From Streptomyces sp. ERV7 (GTDB lineage: Bacteria > Actinomycetota > Actinomycetes > Streptomycetales > Streptomycetaceae): 64,000 bases of DNA. Below, piece by piece: positions 1-8,780 of this stretch (positions are counted from its first letter, which is position 1; every line of letters begins with the position of its first letter). The stretch covers positions 806,001-870,000 of the forward strand of contig NZ_LYOY01000040.1 in the NCBI RefSeq assembly GCF_001653515.1, read 5' to 3'. The notes beneath the pieces are model-generated. The model made no database searches. It saw only the letters and a list, made by a program, of their open reading frames with translations, and was not told where the DNA came from. A program made the translations under genes and the position numbers.

Positions 1-1
1 G

Positions 2-136
2 CACTTCTACTCGGTGGTGGCCCGCGACACCCTCGACCAGGACTTCGCGGCCCACCGCCAGCGCTTCCTGGCCGAGCAGGGCTACGCGTACCGGATCGTG
101 GACGCGGACGATCTGCTCGCGGGGGACGTGGGCTGA
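2..136 (+). CDS. DNA repair helicase XPB, C-terminal end (partial)
   Basis: Only the last 44 codons lie in the window. They form the end of an XPB/ERCC3-type superfamily 2 helicase, with the typical run SVVARDTLDQDFAAHRQRF followed by a short YRIVDADDL-like tail. The family unwinds DNA in repair. The stop codon overlaps the 3' end of the convergent GT87 remnant. The assignment rests on recall of this conserved tail in actinobacterial XPB proteins. Confidence 0.7.
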   Translation, partial: HFYSVVARDTLDQDFAAHRQRFLAEQGYAYRIVDADDLLAGDVG

Positions 137-468
137 TCCATGGGCCGGGCCCGGGGCCCGGCCCGCCAGGCCGCCGCGCCGAGCACCGCGAGCCCGAGCA
201 GCGGGTAGGGCGAGGCCAACGGCTGCTGCCACCACGGCAGTCGGAGGTCCAGGTCGCCCGAGTGCGGCACCAGCCACAAGGTGCGGGCGGTGAAGACCAC
301 CGCGACGGCGACGGCGGTACGGACCCGGCCCTCGGCCACGAGCACCGCGAGCAGCGGGACGCACCACACCCAGTGGTGCGACCAGCTGACCGGGGAGACG
401 AGCAGCGCCGTGAAGGCGGTGGCCAGGACGCCCCAGCGCTCCGGCGAGCGGCGGGCCGTCCACAGGCC
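82..468 (-). pseudogene. GT87-type membrane glycosyltransferase, C-terminal remnant
   Basis: About 128 codons read leftwards and resemble the C-terminal membrane part of polyprenol-phosphate-mannose-dependent GT87 mannosyltransferases: a SPVSWSHHWVW motif followed by hydrophobic helices and a Pro-rich end. The frame is closed upstream by a stop at 469-471, right where the HelD promoter region begins, so roughly three quarters of a normal 400-residue enzyme is missing. A GTG at 367-369 could start a short protein, but it would lack the catalytic N-terminal loops. The 3' end overlaps the XPB gene by 55 bp. Confidence 0.6.
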
Positions 469-598
469 CTACAATCGCCCCTTCCCCCGCCTCCCTCCGA
501 GGAGCGCCGCCGCCCGGACGGAAACCGGCCGGCCGCCGAAGCCGCAAGGCGATCCGCAGCCCCGACCAGCCGCCCGATCAGCCGCCCGGAGGAACCCC

Positions 599-2650
599 GT
601 GTCCCCGCACGACCCCGAAGACCCCCTCAGCCGTGAGCGCGCCCACCTCACCGAGTCGCGCGCGGCCCTGCGCGCGATGCGCGAGGACGTGGAGAACCTC
701 GACATCAAGGACGTCACCGCGAACTGGGTGAACGCGGCGGTCCTGCAGCGCCAGATCGACGACCGCATCAAGGCCCTGGCGGACCTCTCGCACACCCCGC
801 TCTTCTTCGGCCGCCTCGACTATCTGCACGCGCCGGGCGCCGAGTTGGCCGAGGGGGCGCAGGGCGAGCGGTTCTACATCGGGCGCCGCCATGTGCACGA
901 CGCCGAGGGCGACCCGATGGTGATCGACTGGCGTGCGCCGGTGTCCCAGCCGTTCTACCGCGCCTCCAAGAAGGACCCGCAGGACATCGGGCTGCGCCGC
1001 CGCTTCGGCTACACGGGCGGCGACCTCACGGCGTACGAGGACGAGCACCTCACCGACCCCGCCGAGGCGGCCACCACCAGCAAGCTGCTCCAGGCGGAGA
1101 TCGAGCGTCCGCGCGTCGGCCCGATGCGCGACATCGTGGCGACGATCCAGCCCGAGCAGGACGAGATCGTCCGGTCGGGGCTGACCGGATCCGTCTGCGT
1201 CCAGGGCGGCCCCGGCACCGGCAAGACGGCCGTCGGCCTGCACCGGGTGGCGTACCTCCTCTACGCGCACCGCGAACGCCTCGCCCGCACCGGCACGCTG
1301 GTCATCGGGCCGAACGCGTCCTTCCTCCACTACATCGAGCAAGTGCTGCCCGCGCTGGGCGAGTTGGAGGTCAGACAGGCGACCGTCGACGACCTGGTGG
1401 CGCACGTCGAGGTGAAGGGCGCCGACGAGGCGGCCGCCGCGACCGTCAAGGGCGACGCCCGGATGGCCGAGGTGCTGCGCCGCGCGGTCCGCTCGCACGT
1501 CACGCTGCCGACCGAGCCGCTGATGGTGGTGCGCGGCTCGCGCCGGTGGCGGATCCCGGCCTACGAGCTTGAGGAGATCGTCCGGGAGCTGCAGGAGCGC
1601 GACATCCGCTACGGCGCCGCCCGGGACGCCCTGCCGCAGCGCATCGCCCACGCCGTGCTCGTACGGATGGAGCAGGCGGGCGAGGCGCCCGACGACCGGG
1701 TGCAGGACGCGGTGGCCCGCAACGCGGCGGTGAAGGCGGCCGTGAAGGAGCTCTGGCCCCCGGTCGACCCGGCCAAGCTGGTACTGCGGCTGCTCTCGGA
1801 CGCCGACTTCCTCGCCGTCCACGCGGAGGGGCTGCTCAGCGCCGACGAGCAGAAGACGATCCTGTGGGCCAGGCCCGCGCGGAGCGTGAAGGGCGCCAAG
1901 TGGTCGGCGGCGGACGCGGTGCTGATCGACGAGGCGAACGACCTGGTGGCGCGCACCCACTCGCTCGGCCATGTGGTGATCGACGAGGCGCAGGACCTCT
2001 CCCCCATGCAGTACCGGGCGGTCGGCCGGCGCTGCTCGACCGGCTCGGCGACGGTCCTGGGCGATCTGGCGCAGGGCACCACGCCCTGGGCGACGGCGAG
2101 TTGGGACGAGGCGCTGCGGCATCTGGGCAAGGCGGACGCGGTGGTGGAGGAGCTGACGGCGGGCTTCCGTGTGCCGCGCGAGGTGATCGCGTACGCCTCG
2201 CGGCTGCTCCCGTCGATCTCGCCGGGCCTGGCGCCGGTGGAGTCGGTGCGTGAGACGCCGGGCTCGCTGGCCGTGCGCGCCTCGGACCCGGCCGACCTGG
2301 ACGCGGATGTGCTGGCCGCCTGCCGTGAGGCGCTTGGGCACGAGGGCTCGATCGGCCTGATCGCGGCGGACGCGCGGATCCCGGTGCTCGCCGACGCCCT
2401 GACGGCGGCGGGCCTGGCGTTCCTCGACCCCGGCGAGGAGACGACGGCCGAGTCCCGCCTCACCCTGGTCCCCGCCTCTCTGGCGAAGGGCCTGGAGTAC
2501 GACTACGTGGTCCTGGACGAGCCCTCGGCGGTGGTCGACGGCGAACCGGACGAGCGCACCGGTCTGCGCCGTCTGTACGTGGCGCTGACCCGGGCGGTGT
2601 CGGGCCTCACCGTCTGCCACGCGGCTCCGCTGCCGGAGCGACTCGGCTAG
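599..2650 (+). CDS. HelD/HelR-type RNA polymerase-associated UvrD-like ATPase
   Basis: This is a 683-residue superfamily 1 helicase-like protein. The N-terminus is a long charged helical arm (about residues 10-65), as in HelD proteins that reach into the RNA polymerase channel. Walker A GGPGTGKT is at 203-210, Walker B VIDEAQD near 460, and a C-terminal motif VI-like LYVALTRA is present. Known HelD/HelR proteins recycle stalled polymerase, and some Streptomyces HelR proteins give rifamycin tolerance. The GTG start is chosen for the GGAGGA about 5 nt upstream and for the loss of family resemblance before it. A TACAAT -10-like hexamer lies at 470-475. I saw no rifamycin-associated element upstream, so a role in antibiotic tolerance is not supported. 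It ends in a CTAG shared with the convergent arsR-type gene. Confidence 0.8.
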   Translation: MSPHDPEDPLSRERAHLTESRAALRAMREDVENLDIKDVTANWVNAAVLQRQIDDRIKALADLSHTPLFFGRLDYLHAPGAELAEGAQGERFYIGRRHVHDAEGDPMVIDWRAPVSQPFYRASKKDPQDIGLRRRFGYTGGDLTAYEDEHLTDPAEAATTSKLLQAEIERPRVGPMRDIVATIQPEQDEIVRSGLTGSVCVQGGPGTGKTAVGLHRVAYLLYAHRERLARTGTLVIGPNASFLHYIEQVLPALGELEVRQATVDDLVAHVEVKGADEAAAATVKGDARMAEVLRRAVRSHVTLPTEPLMVVRGSRRWRIPAYELEEIVRELQERDIRYGAARDALPQRIAHAVLVRMEQAGEAPDDRVQDAVARNAAVKAAVKELWPPVDPAKLVLRLLSDADFLAVHAEGLLSADEQKTILWARPARSVKGAKWSAADAVLIDEANDLVARTHSLGHVVIDEAQDLSPMQYRAVGRRCSTGSATVLGDLAQGTTPWATASWDEALRHLGKADAVVEELTAGFRVPREVIAYASRLLPSISPGLAPVESVRETPGSLAVRASDPADLDADVLAACREALGHEGSIGLIAADARIPVLADALTAAGLAFLDPGEETTAESRLTLVPASLAKGLEYDYVVLDEPSAVVDGEPDERTGLRRLYVALTRAVSGLTVCHAAPLPERLG

Positions 2651-2979
2651 TTCGGCAGGGACTTGACCAGCGCGTCGAGGAGGCCGGGGAAGCGGGCGTC
2701 CAGGTCGTCGCGGCGCAGCCGTACATAGCGGCTGCGCCCGACCACCCGGGTCGAGGTGACCCCGGCCTCACGCATGATCCGCAGGTGGTGCGAGACGGTC
2801 GACTTGTGGAGGTGGTCGAGCCCGAGCGTGCCGGGCGCGCAGCTGTACTCCTCGCCGTCCGCGTACACCTTGAGCAGCGTCAGCCGTACGGGATCGCCGA
2901 GCGCGTGCAGCACCTTGACCAGCTCGATGTCCGCGACATCGAGCTGCGGCAGCCACTCTCCGACCTGTTCTTCACCCAT
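2647..2979 (-). CDS. ArsR-family winged-helix repressor
   Basis: This 110-residue protein has the ArsR core: a helix with LVKVLHALGDPVRLTLLKV, then a recognition helix around STVSHHLRIMREAGV and a beta wing rich in Arg. No clear metal-binding CxC pair is seen, so its ligand is unknown and may be a small molecule. It is divergent from an MFS transporter with a 90-bp gap holding two inverted repeats, which strongly suggests that it represses the transporter and itself. Confidence 0.88.
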   Translation of the reverse strand: MGEEQVGEWLPQLDVADIELVKVLHALGDPVRLTLLKVYADGEEYSCAPGTLGLDHLHKSTVSHHLRIMREAGVTSTRVVGRSRYVRLRRDDLDARFPGLLDALVKSLPN

Positions 2980-3003
2980 CCCGGCACTCTCCCTCCCTCA
3001 AGA

Positions 3004-3057
3004 ATCGTTTGACAAACATCAAACTATTCCGCGATCGTTTGATGCACATCAAACGAT
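3004..3057. promoter_or_regulatory. Tandem ArsR operators between arsR-type gene and MFS gene
   Basis: A perfect 11-bp inverted repeat with a 2-bp centre lies at 3034-3057 (left arm ATCGTTTGATG, right arm CATCAAACGAT). An imperfect copy with three mismatches lies at 3004-3027. Their centres are 30 bp apart, close to three helical turns, so two dimers could bind the same face. Both sit just upstream of the transporter start. Confidence 0.75.
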
Positions 3058-3069
3058 ACGGGGGAACTG

Positions 3070-4254
3070 ATGCGCCTACGCCTGCTCCTGCTCGCTCTCG
3101 GCACCTTCGCCGTCGGTACGGACGGCATGGTGATCGCCGGAATCCTGCCGCTCGTCTCCGACGACCTGGGCGTGTCCGTCTCGACGGCGGGCCAGATGAT
3201 CACCGTGTTCGCGCTCGCGTACGCGGTGCTCGCCCCGGTCCTGGCCACGGTGACGGCGAAGTGGCCGAGGCTGCGCACCCTGCTGACGGCCCTGACGGTC
3301 TTCACGGTGGCCAACGCGCTCTCGGCGCTGGCGCCCACCTTCGGCCTGCTGCTCGCCACCCGCGTCCTCGCGGCGGTCGGCGCGGCCCTCTACACCCCCA
3401 CCGCCAACGCCGTGGCCACCGCCCTGGTGCCGCCGGAGCGGCGCGGCCGGGCCATCGCCACGGTGATGGGCGGCCTCACCGTCGCCACGGCGCTCGGGGT
3501 GCCGCTGGGCACCTGGATCGGCCGCAGCGACTGGCGACTGACGATGTGGCTGGTCACGGCCCTCGGCGCGGCCGCGTTCGCCGGGGTCGGGCTGCTGCTG
3601 CGGGGCCTGCCCGCACCGAAGCCGTCGCCGGGCCTGCGGGCCCGCCTCGCCCCGCTGGGCGACCGCCGGGTGCTCGGGGCGGCGACGACGACCTTCCTGG
3701 TCTTCCTGGCCGTCCAGACGGTCTTCATCTACTACACGGTGGCGGCGGCGCCCGCGACCGGCGGCGACCAGTCGAAGCTGACGCTGCTGCTCCTGGTGTC
3801 GGGCGTGTTCTCGGTGGCGGGCAGCTCGCTCGGCGGCCGGGTGGTGGACCGCTGGGGCCCCAGGGTGGTGCTCCTGACGGCGGGCACGGTGGCGGCGGCC
3901 GTGTCGCTGGCCCTGCCGTGGCTGATGCGGTCGATGACGACGGCCCTGATCGCCTCCGCCCTGAACCCCCTGGCGGGCTGGGCGATGGCGGTCGCCCTGC
4001 CGGCCCGGCTGGTCGCCCTCGACCCGCCCTCCGCGCCGCTGCTGCTCTCCCTGAACAGCAGCGCGCTGTATCTCGGCGTGGCGGGCGGGGGCGTCACCGG
4101 CAGCGCGGCGATCGCGGTGCTCGGCGAGCGCTGGTTCCCGTTCACCTCAACATTGCTGATGCTGCTGGCGGTCGCCCTGGCGGCGCTGACGACGCGGCGG
4201 ACGGCGGCCGCGACGCCCGCCGCGCGTAGCACTTTCGTACTGAGCGAGTCATGA
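3070..4254 (+). CDS. MFS drug efflux transporter (AraJ/DHA1-like)
   Basis: The protein has 394 residues and about 12 hydrophobic segments. It carries the first-helix signature GTFAVGTDGMVIAGILP found in AraJ/Cmx-like proton antiporters and a motif-A-like region RVVDRWGPR between the halves. Members export drugs or sugars. The substrate cannot be told from sequence. The ATG follows a GGGGGA ribosome site and the second ArsR operator, so expression is probably relieved when the ArsR protein binds its ligand. Confidence 0.85.
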   Translation: MRLRLLLLALGTFAVGTDGMVIAGILPLVSDDLGVSVSTAGQMITVFALAYAVLAPVLATVTAKWPRLRTLLTALTVFTVANALSALAPTFGLLLATRVLAAVGAALYTPTANAVATALVPPERRGRAIATVMGGLTVATALGVPLGTWIGRSDWRLTMWLVTALGAAAFAGVGLLLRGLPAPKPSPGLRARLAPLGDRRVLGAATTTFLVFLAVQTVFIYYTVAAAPATGGDQSKLTLLLLVSGVFSVAGSSLGGRVVDRWGPRVVLLTAGTVAAAVSLALPWLMRSMTTALIASALNPLAGWAMAVALPARLVALDPPSAPLLLSLNSSALYLGVAGGGVTGSAAIAVLGERWFPFTSTLLMLLAVALAALTTRRTAAATPAARSTFVLSES

Positions 4255-4398
4255 ATCGGCCACGGGCGCAGGCAATTCGGTCATCGGAGTGGCGGCGTCG
4301 CGGTTTTGCGTGAGGAACTCTGTTCGCAGAGATCGCAAAGGCGGTCCACAGCAACACCGCTATCACCGCTATCACCGCTTCAACGGGGGAGTACGAAC

Positions 4399-5070
4399 AT
4401 GAGCAGGTCTGTCATGCGCCGAGGCGGCCGGGTCAAGCTGGCGTCGGTCGGTCTGGTGGTCGTCGGTTCGCTGGCGCTGAGCGCGTGCAACGGCGACGAC
4501 GACGCGAACGGCCCGGTCGGCGGGGCGACGCCCACGCCCTCCGCCCCTTCGTCCTCGGCACCGTCCACCCAGCCGTCCACGCAGCCCTCCGCGCCCGAGG
4601 GCGGCGGCGGCCGTCACGCCAAGGGCGGCGAGACGTTCAAGATCGGCCAGGCCGCGCAGTTCCCGTTCGCCTACGGGACCAAGACGAAGGGCGAGATCGC
4701 CCTGACCGTCGACGCGATAGAGAAGGGCGCCCCCGCCGACCTCGCGCCGCTCAAGCTCGGCGACAAGGTCAGCGGGAAGGTCCCGTACTACATCCGCTAC
4801 ACGGTCAAGAACGTCGGCACGACGGACCTGGCGTACGCCTCCGTCAGCCATATGAAGGGCCACCTCGGCGACGGCACCGAGGCGCAGAACCTGATGATCA
4901 TCGGCAGCTTCGACAAGTGCCCCAACGAGTCCCTGCCCAAGGACTTCACCAACGGCAAGACCCAGAAGGGCTGCGCCATCGCCCTCGCCCCCTCGGCCAC
5001 GACGAAGGTCGCGTCGGCGGAGTACTGGGGCGACCCGTTCACCATGGGTGAGGGCATCCACTGGAAGTGA
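4399..5070 (+). CDS. Secreted lipoprotein with Ser/Thr/Pro linker
   Basis: This is a 223-residue predicted lipoprotein. A basic N-terminus and hydrophobic stretch end in the lipobox LSAC near residue 30, followed by a low-complexity Ser/Pro/Thr linker and a globular beta-rich domain of about 150 residues containing two Cys (CPNES and KGCAIAL) that could form a disulfide. The domain resembles DUF4352-like extracellular folds in pattern, but I do not recognise a specific family. The ATG is picked for GGGGGA at 4385-4390 and for the signal peptide. It stands alone, followed by a strong terminator. Confidence 0.75.
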   Translation: MSRSVMRRGGRVKLASVGLVVVGSLALSACNGDDDANGPVGGATPTPSAPSSSAPSTQPSTQPSAPEGGGGRHAKGGETFKIGQAAQFPFAYGTKTKGEIALTVDAIEKGAPADLAPLKLGDKVSGKVPYYIRYTVKNVGTTDLAYASVSHMKGHLGDGTEAQNLMIIGSFDKCPNESLPKDFTNGKTQKGCAIALAPSATTKVASAEYWGDPFTMGEGIHWK

Positions 5071-5083
5071 GCAGGTAGGCGTA

Positions 5084-5121
5084 CGTGCGGGGGCGGCCGG
5101 GCAACTGGCCGCCCCCGCACG
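5084..5121 (+). terminator. Hairpin after lipoprotein gene
   Basis: Perfect 15-bp arms (CGTGCGGGGGCGGCC and its complement) surround an 8-nt loop, 13 bp after the lipoprotein stop. It has no U tract, as is usual in Streptomyces. Confidence 0.7.
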
Positions 5122-5287
5122 GCTTTACGCCGCCGGGATGTCCGTATCGCCGATCTCACATACGTACGGAGATTGCAGGTGTGATGGGATGAGGTGATGC
5201 GACCTCCCACACGCATGCCGCCCCGTCCCCGCAATCCCTACGACGAACTGGCGGCACTCGCCGACACCGACCCCGATCTGGACCCGG

Positions 5288-5641
5288 GACGTGGCGGCCG
5301 CCGCCGTGCTCGCGGCGACCGCCCCGGCCCACGAGGTCACCGGCCGCGTCATCAACATCGCCCGGGGCGAGGCCGTTGCGGTGCGCCGGGTGGTCGAACG
5401 GCTCATCGCCCTCGCGGACCGGCCCGTACGGCTGACCGAGCACGAACCGCTGCCGGCTCCCGTCCCGACCGGGCCGGGCCCGGACGCCCGCGTGCTGCGC
5501 GCGGACCTGGAGTGGCAGCAACTGGACATCTCGCGTGCGCGGCGCCTGCTCGGCTGGCGGCCCGCCGTGGACCTGGACACATCACTGGCAGATCTGCTCA
5601 CGGCCGTTCGGCTGCCGGAGCAAGAAAGGACGCGCACGTGA
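5288..5641 (+). pseudogene. NAD-dependent sugar epimerase/dehydratase, C-terminal remnant
   Basis: About 117 codons match the C-terminal third of extended SDR nucleotide-sugar epimerases: DVAAAAVLAATAP, then VINIARGEAVAV and the end motif ARRLLGWRPAVDLDTSLADLL. The Rossmann fold, GxxGxxG and YxxxK are absent. Just upstream, at 5197-5285, a different frame starts with ATG and reads MRPPTRMPPRPRNPYDELA, perhaps the head of an unrelated gene fused at about 5286. The stop overlaps the GTG of the next gene, so this remnant was once the upstream member of the sugar operon. Confidence 0.6.
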
Positions 5642-6942
5642 GCGCTCACAAGAACCTCGTCCTCGACGAGGTCCGCAAGTTCCACCAGGACAGCCAGCCG
5701 CAGGGCGGCTTCGTTCCCGGCGTGACCGAGATCTGGCCGTCCGGCGCGGTCCTGGAGGAGGAGGACCGGGTAGCGCTGGTCGAGGCGGCGCTGGAGATGC
5801 GGATCGCCGCGGGGGTGAGCTCCCGCAAGTTCGAGTCGGCCTTCGCCCGCAAGCTCAAGCGCCGCAAGGCACATCTGACGAACTCGGGGTCCTCGGCGAA
5901 CCTGCTGGCGGTGTCCGCGCTGACGTCGCACGTGCTGGAGGACGAACGGCTGCGGCCCGGCGACGAGGTCATCACGGTCGCCGCCGGCTTCCCCACCACC
6001 GTCAACCCGATCCTGCAGAACGGCCTGGTCCCGGTCTTCGTCGACGTCGAGCTCGGCACGTACAACACCACCGCGGCACGGGTGGAGCAGGCGATCGGCC
6101 CGCGGACCCGGGCCATCATCATCGCGCACGCGCTCGGCAACCCCTTCGAGGTCGCCGAGATAGCCCAGCTGGCCGCCGACCACGGGCTGTTCCTCATCGA
6201 GGACAACTGCGACGCGGTCGGCTCGACGTACGACGGCCAGCTGACCGGCACCTTCGGCGACCTGACCACGGTCAGCTTCTACCCCGCGCACCACCTCACG
6301 ATGGGCGAGGGCGGCTGTGTCCTCACCTCGAACCTGGCGCTGGCCCGGATCGTGGAGTCGCTGCGCGACTGGGGCCGGGACTGCTGGTGCGAGCCGGGCG
6401 AGAACGACAAGTGCCTCAAGCGCTTCAAGTACCAGATGGGCAGCCTGCCCGAGGGCTACGACCACAAGTACATCTTCTCCCACGTCGGCTACAACCTGAA
6501 GGCGACCGACATCCAGGCGGCGCTGGGCCTGACCCAGCTGGCCAAGCTGGACGACTTCTGCAGTGCGCGACGCCGCAACTGGCGCCGGCTGCGGGAGGGC
6601 CTGGACGGCGTTCCGCACCTGCTGCTCCCCGAGGCCACCGACCGCAGCGACCCGAGCTGGTTCGGCTTCGCCATCACCGTCGACCGCGAGGCGCCGTTCA
6701 GCCGCGCCGAGTTCGTCGACCACCTGGAGGCGAGCAAGATCGGCACCCGGCGGCTGTTCGCCGGCAACCTGACCCGCCACCCGGCCTACCAGGACCAGAA
6801 CCACCGCGTCGTCGGGGACCTGACCAACAGCGACATCATCACCGACCAGACCTTCTGGATCGGCGTCTACCCCGCCCTCACCGACGAGATGATCGACTAC
6901 GTCGTCTCCACGGTGAAGGAGTTCATCGCGAACCGCGGCTGA
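5638..6942 (+). CDS. rfbH: Iron-sulfur/PMP-dependent NDP-4-keto-6-deoxyhexose 3-dehydrase (RfbH/E1 type)
   Basis: This 434-residue DegT/DnrJ/EryC1-fold protein belongs to the E1 dehydrase branch. The usual PLP-binding lysine is replaced by histidine in YPAHHLTMGEGG (residues 215-226), as in E1, which uses PMP to remove the C-3 hydroxyl of CDP-6-deoxy-4-ketoglucose. The [2Fe-2S] ligand spacing is exactly C-X57-C-X1-C-X7-C (C191, C249, C251, C259). E1 enzymes need an electron donor such as E3 or a ferredoxin reductase, and none is encoded nearby. The GTG start at 5638 follows GAAAGGA and overlaps the epimerase remnant's stop. The NDP-sugar used is unknown. It is probably co-transcribed with the downstream Gfo/Idh/MocA gene. 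Confidence 0.9.
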   Translation: MSAHKNLVLDEVRKFHQDSQPQGGFVPGVTEIWPSGAVLEEEDRVALVEAALEMRIAAGVSSRKFESAFARKLKRRKAHLTNSGSSANLLAVSALTSHVLEDERLRPGDEVITVAAGFPTTVNPILQNGLVPVFVDVELGTYNTTAARVEQAIGPRTRAIIIAHALGNPFEVAEIAQLAADHGLFLIEDNCDAVGSTYDGQLTGTFGDLTTVSFYPAHHLTMGEGGCVLTSNLALARIVESLRDWGRDCWCEPGENDKCLKRFKYQMGSLPEGYDHKYIFSHVGYNLKATDIQAALGLTQLAKLDDFCSARRRNWRRLREGLDGVPHLLLPEATDRSDPSWFGFAITVDREAPFSRAEFVDHLEASKIGTRRLFAGNLTRHPAYQDQNHRVVGDLTNSDIITDQTFWIGVYPALTDEMIDYVVSTVKEFIANRG

Positions 6943-7020
6943 CGACCGGCCACCCTCCCCTCCGAGAAGGCCGGGAAAGCCAGTCCGAGAAGGCTGGTAA
7001 GGCCAAGAAGAAAGGCACGC

Positions 7021-7998
7021 ATGCCCGTGAACTCCCCCGTACGGGTCGCCGTCCTCGGCTGCGCGGACATCGCGGTGCGCAGGATGCTCCCCGCCATGGC
7101 GGCCTGCGCGGACGTGGAACTGGTCGCCGTCGCCAGCCGGGACGCCGCCAGGGCGGAGGGGACCGCGCGGCGCTTCGGGTGCGCGGCCGTGCACGGATAC
7201 GAGGCGTTGCTGGCACGCGAGGACGTGGACGCCGTGTACGTGCCGCTGCCCGCCGCGCTCCACGACGTATGGGTGGAGGCGGCCCTGCGGGCGGGCAAGC
7301 ACGTGCTCGCGGAGAAGCCGTTGACGACCCGTCAGGAGCGTACGGCGGAGCTGCTCCGACTCGCGCGGGCACGCGGACTCGCGCTCGTGGAGAACGTCCT
7401 GTTCGTCCACCACGGACAGCACGCCGCGGTGCGCGCGCTGCTGAGGGACGGCGCGATCGGCGAGCCGCGCTCGCTGCACGCCGCGTTCGCCGTCCCGGCC
7501 CGGCCCGACGAGGACATCCGCTACCGGGCCGCGCTGGGCGGCGGCGCCCTGTGGGACGTCGGCGTCTATCCGGTACGGGCGGCCCTGCACCTGCTCGGCT
7601 CCGGCCTCACGGTCCTCGGGGCGGTCCTGACGGCCGACGCCGGCCGCGAGGTCGACACGTCGGGTGCCGCGCTCCTGCGCGACGGGGCGGGCACCGTGGC
7701 CCAGCTGACGTTCGGGATCGGCCACGCCTACCGCTCGGAGTACGAACTGCGGGGCACCGAGGGCCGGATCACCGTGGACCGGGCCTTCACTCCCCCGGCC
7801 GACCACCGCCCCGTACTGCGGGTGGAACGCGGGTCCCGCGTCGAGGAGATCGCCCTCGCACCCGAGGACCAGGTGGCGGCCGCGGTCACCGCGTTCGCGA
7901 CCGCCGTACGCCAGGGCGGCGCCCCGTCCGACGAGACCGTACTGGAGCAGGCCGCGCTGCTCGACGCGATCCGCCGGAGCGCGGGGCGGACGCACTGA
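7021..7998 (+). CDS. Gfo/Idh/MocA oxidoreductase, probable NDP-sugar 3-ketoreductase
   Basis: This 325-residue NAD(P)-dependent enzyme has an N-terminal Rossmann motif VAVLGCADIA, the family EKPLT motif near residue 100, and a C-terminal GGGALWDVGVYP segment that lines the active site. In deoxysugar pathways members of this family reduce the 3-keto sugar after dehydration. Its place 78 bp behind the E1-like dehydrase supports such a role, by inference. The ATG follows GAAAGG. Three 11-bp repeats run over the stop codon. Confidence 0.8.
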   Translation: MPVNSPVRVAVLGCADIAVRRMLPAMAACADVELVAVASRDAARAEGTARRFGCAAVHGYEALLAREDVDAVYVPLPAALHDVWVEAALRAGKHVLAEKPLTTRQERTAELLRLARARGLALVENVLFVHHGQHAAVRALLRDGAIGEPRSLHAAFAVPARPDEDIRYRAALGGGALWDVGVYPVRAALHLLGSGLTVLGAVLTADAGREVDTSGAALLRDGAGTVAQLTFGIGHAYRSEYELRGTEGRITVDRAFTPPADHRPVLRVERGSRVEEIALAPEDQVAAAVTAFATAVRQGGAPSDETVLEQAALLDAIRRSAGRTH

Positions 7999-8021
7999 GG
8001 ACGCACTGAGGACGCGCTGAG
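7989..8021 (+). repeat. 11-bp tandem repeat over a stop codon; start of a gene-free stretch
   Basis: Three copies of GACGCACTGAG (the third has one change) run through the TGA of the preceding gene. From here to 8357 I see no gene. The stretch is GC-rich with a duplicated TTTTTCCGGC near 8242-8262 and a weak promoter-like TTGCGC upstream of the next operon. Confidence 0.6.
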
Positions 8022-8357
8022 GGCCCGGCGAGGGGTCGCCCGGCCGGGACGGCCTCCTTCCTCGCCGTCTCCCTCGCCCTCGCCCTCGCGCCGGACTGGC
8101 TGCGCGAGGGCGATTCGCCGTGCGGCGCGGGCGTCCGGTGAGCACTCAGACGCCGCGCCACGGAAGTTGACGGCGCGGGCTCGGGCCGCCTGAGCGCGAT
8201 CACTCTTGCGCGCGCCCCAACCAGGGTGTTATGCGCGGACGATCTTTTTCCGGCTTTTTCCGGCCACCCTCCTGTGGGCGCTTGCGCCTGCCCCCACCTG
8301 CGCCTTTAACGTCGTTTCGGGGCGACGGAAGGGTCGCACGGGACTACAGGGATCACG

Positions 8358-8780
8358 GTGGAGTACGTGTACGCGCAGAGCTGGCAGCGGCTGCTGGACC
8401 AGGCGGGGCAGCCGGGGGCGATGTCGCCGGCGTCGGCGGGACCGGCGAACTCCGGGCCCTCCGGCGAGCTGAAGCACAGCGCCAAGCCGTGGTCGGACGC
8501 GGCGGGCACGGCCCACGCGCTCGGGACGGACACCGCCAAGGTGAAAGGCACCCTGACCACGGCCCACGCCGGCGCCGAGGCGGGCACGGCCGGACTCGCG
8601 AGCATGGCCGCACTCAAGTCCGTACTCGCCTCGTGGGACAAGCGCCTGACGGCCGTTCACACCGAGTGCGGGTCCCTGGAACCGGCCCTGCGCGAGACGG
8701 CGTGGGCACAGGGCGAGGTGGACGCGGGCGTGAAGTCGGCGCTGGCCCAGTACTCCGCGCCGGCCGGCAAGGGCCGGTGA
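8358..8780 (+). CDS. Small helical protein, WXG100/DUF-type, hydrolase partner
   Basis: The protein has 140 residues and no signal peptide or membrane segment. It is predicted mostly alpha-helical, with an Ala/Gly/Ser-rich composition (WSDAAGTAHALG, LASWDKRLTAVHTECG) reminiscent of WXG100-like helical hairpins but without a strict WXG turn. Its TGA overlaps the GTG of the next gene, so the two are translationally coupled. Such a protein ahead of a DUF1023 hydrolase is a recurring Streptomyces arrangement. The molecular role is unknown; it may chaperone or target the hydrolase. Confidence 0.65.
   Translation: MEYVYAQSWQRLLDQAGQPGAMSPASAGPANSGPSGELKHSAKPWSDAAGTAHALGTDTAKVKGTLTTAHAGAEAGTAGLASMAALKSVLASWDKRLTAVHTECGSLEPALRETAWAQGEVDAGVKSALAQYSAPAGKGR

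Noticed and set aside
470..598. Rifamycin-associated element upstream of the HelD/HelR-type gene
   Set aside because: The expected GGGGCTTGCGCAAGCCCC-like palindrome is not present, only a TACAAT hexamer.
578..2620. 680-codon leftward open frame antisense to the HelD-type gene
   Set aside because: The + strand protein has intact Walker motifs and a ribosome site; the antisense frame has none.
5125..8145. 1,006-codon leftward open frame antisense to the rfbH/oxidoreductase genes
   Set aside because: Its composition mirrors the real + strand genes, which have clear motifs and start signals; it shows no domain and is a GC-rich shadow.
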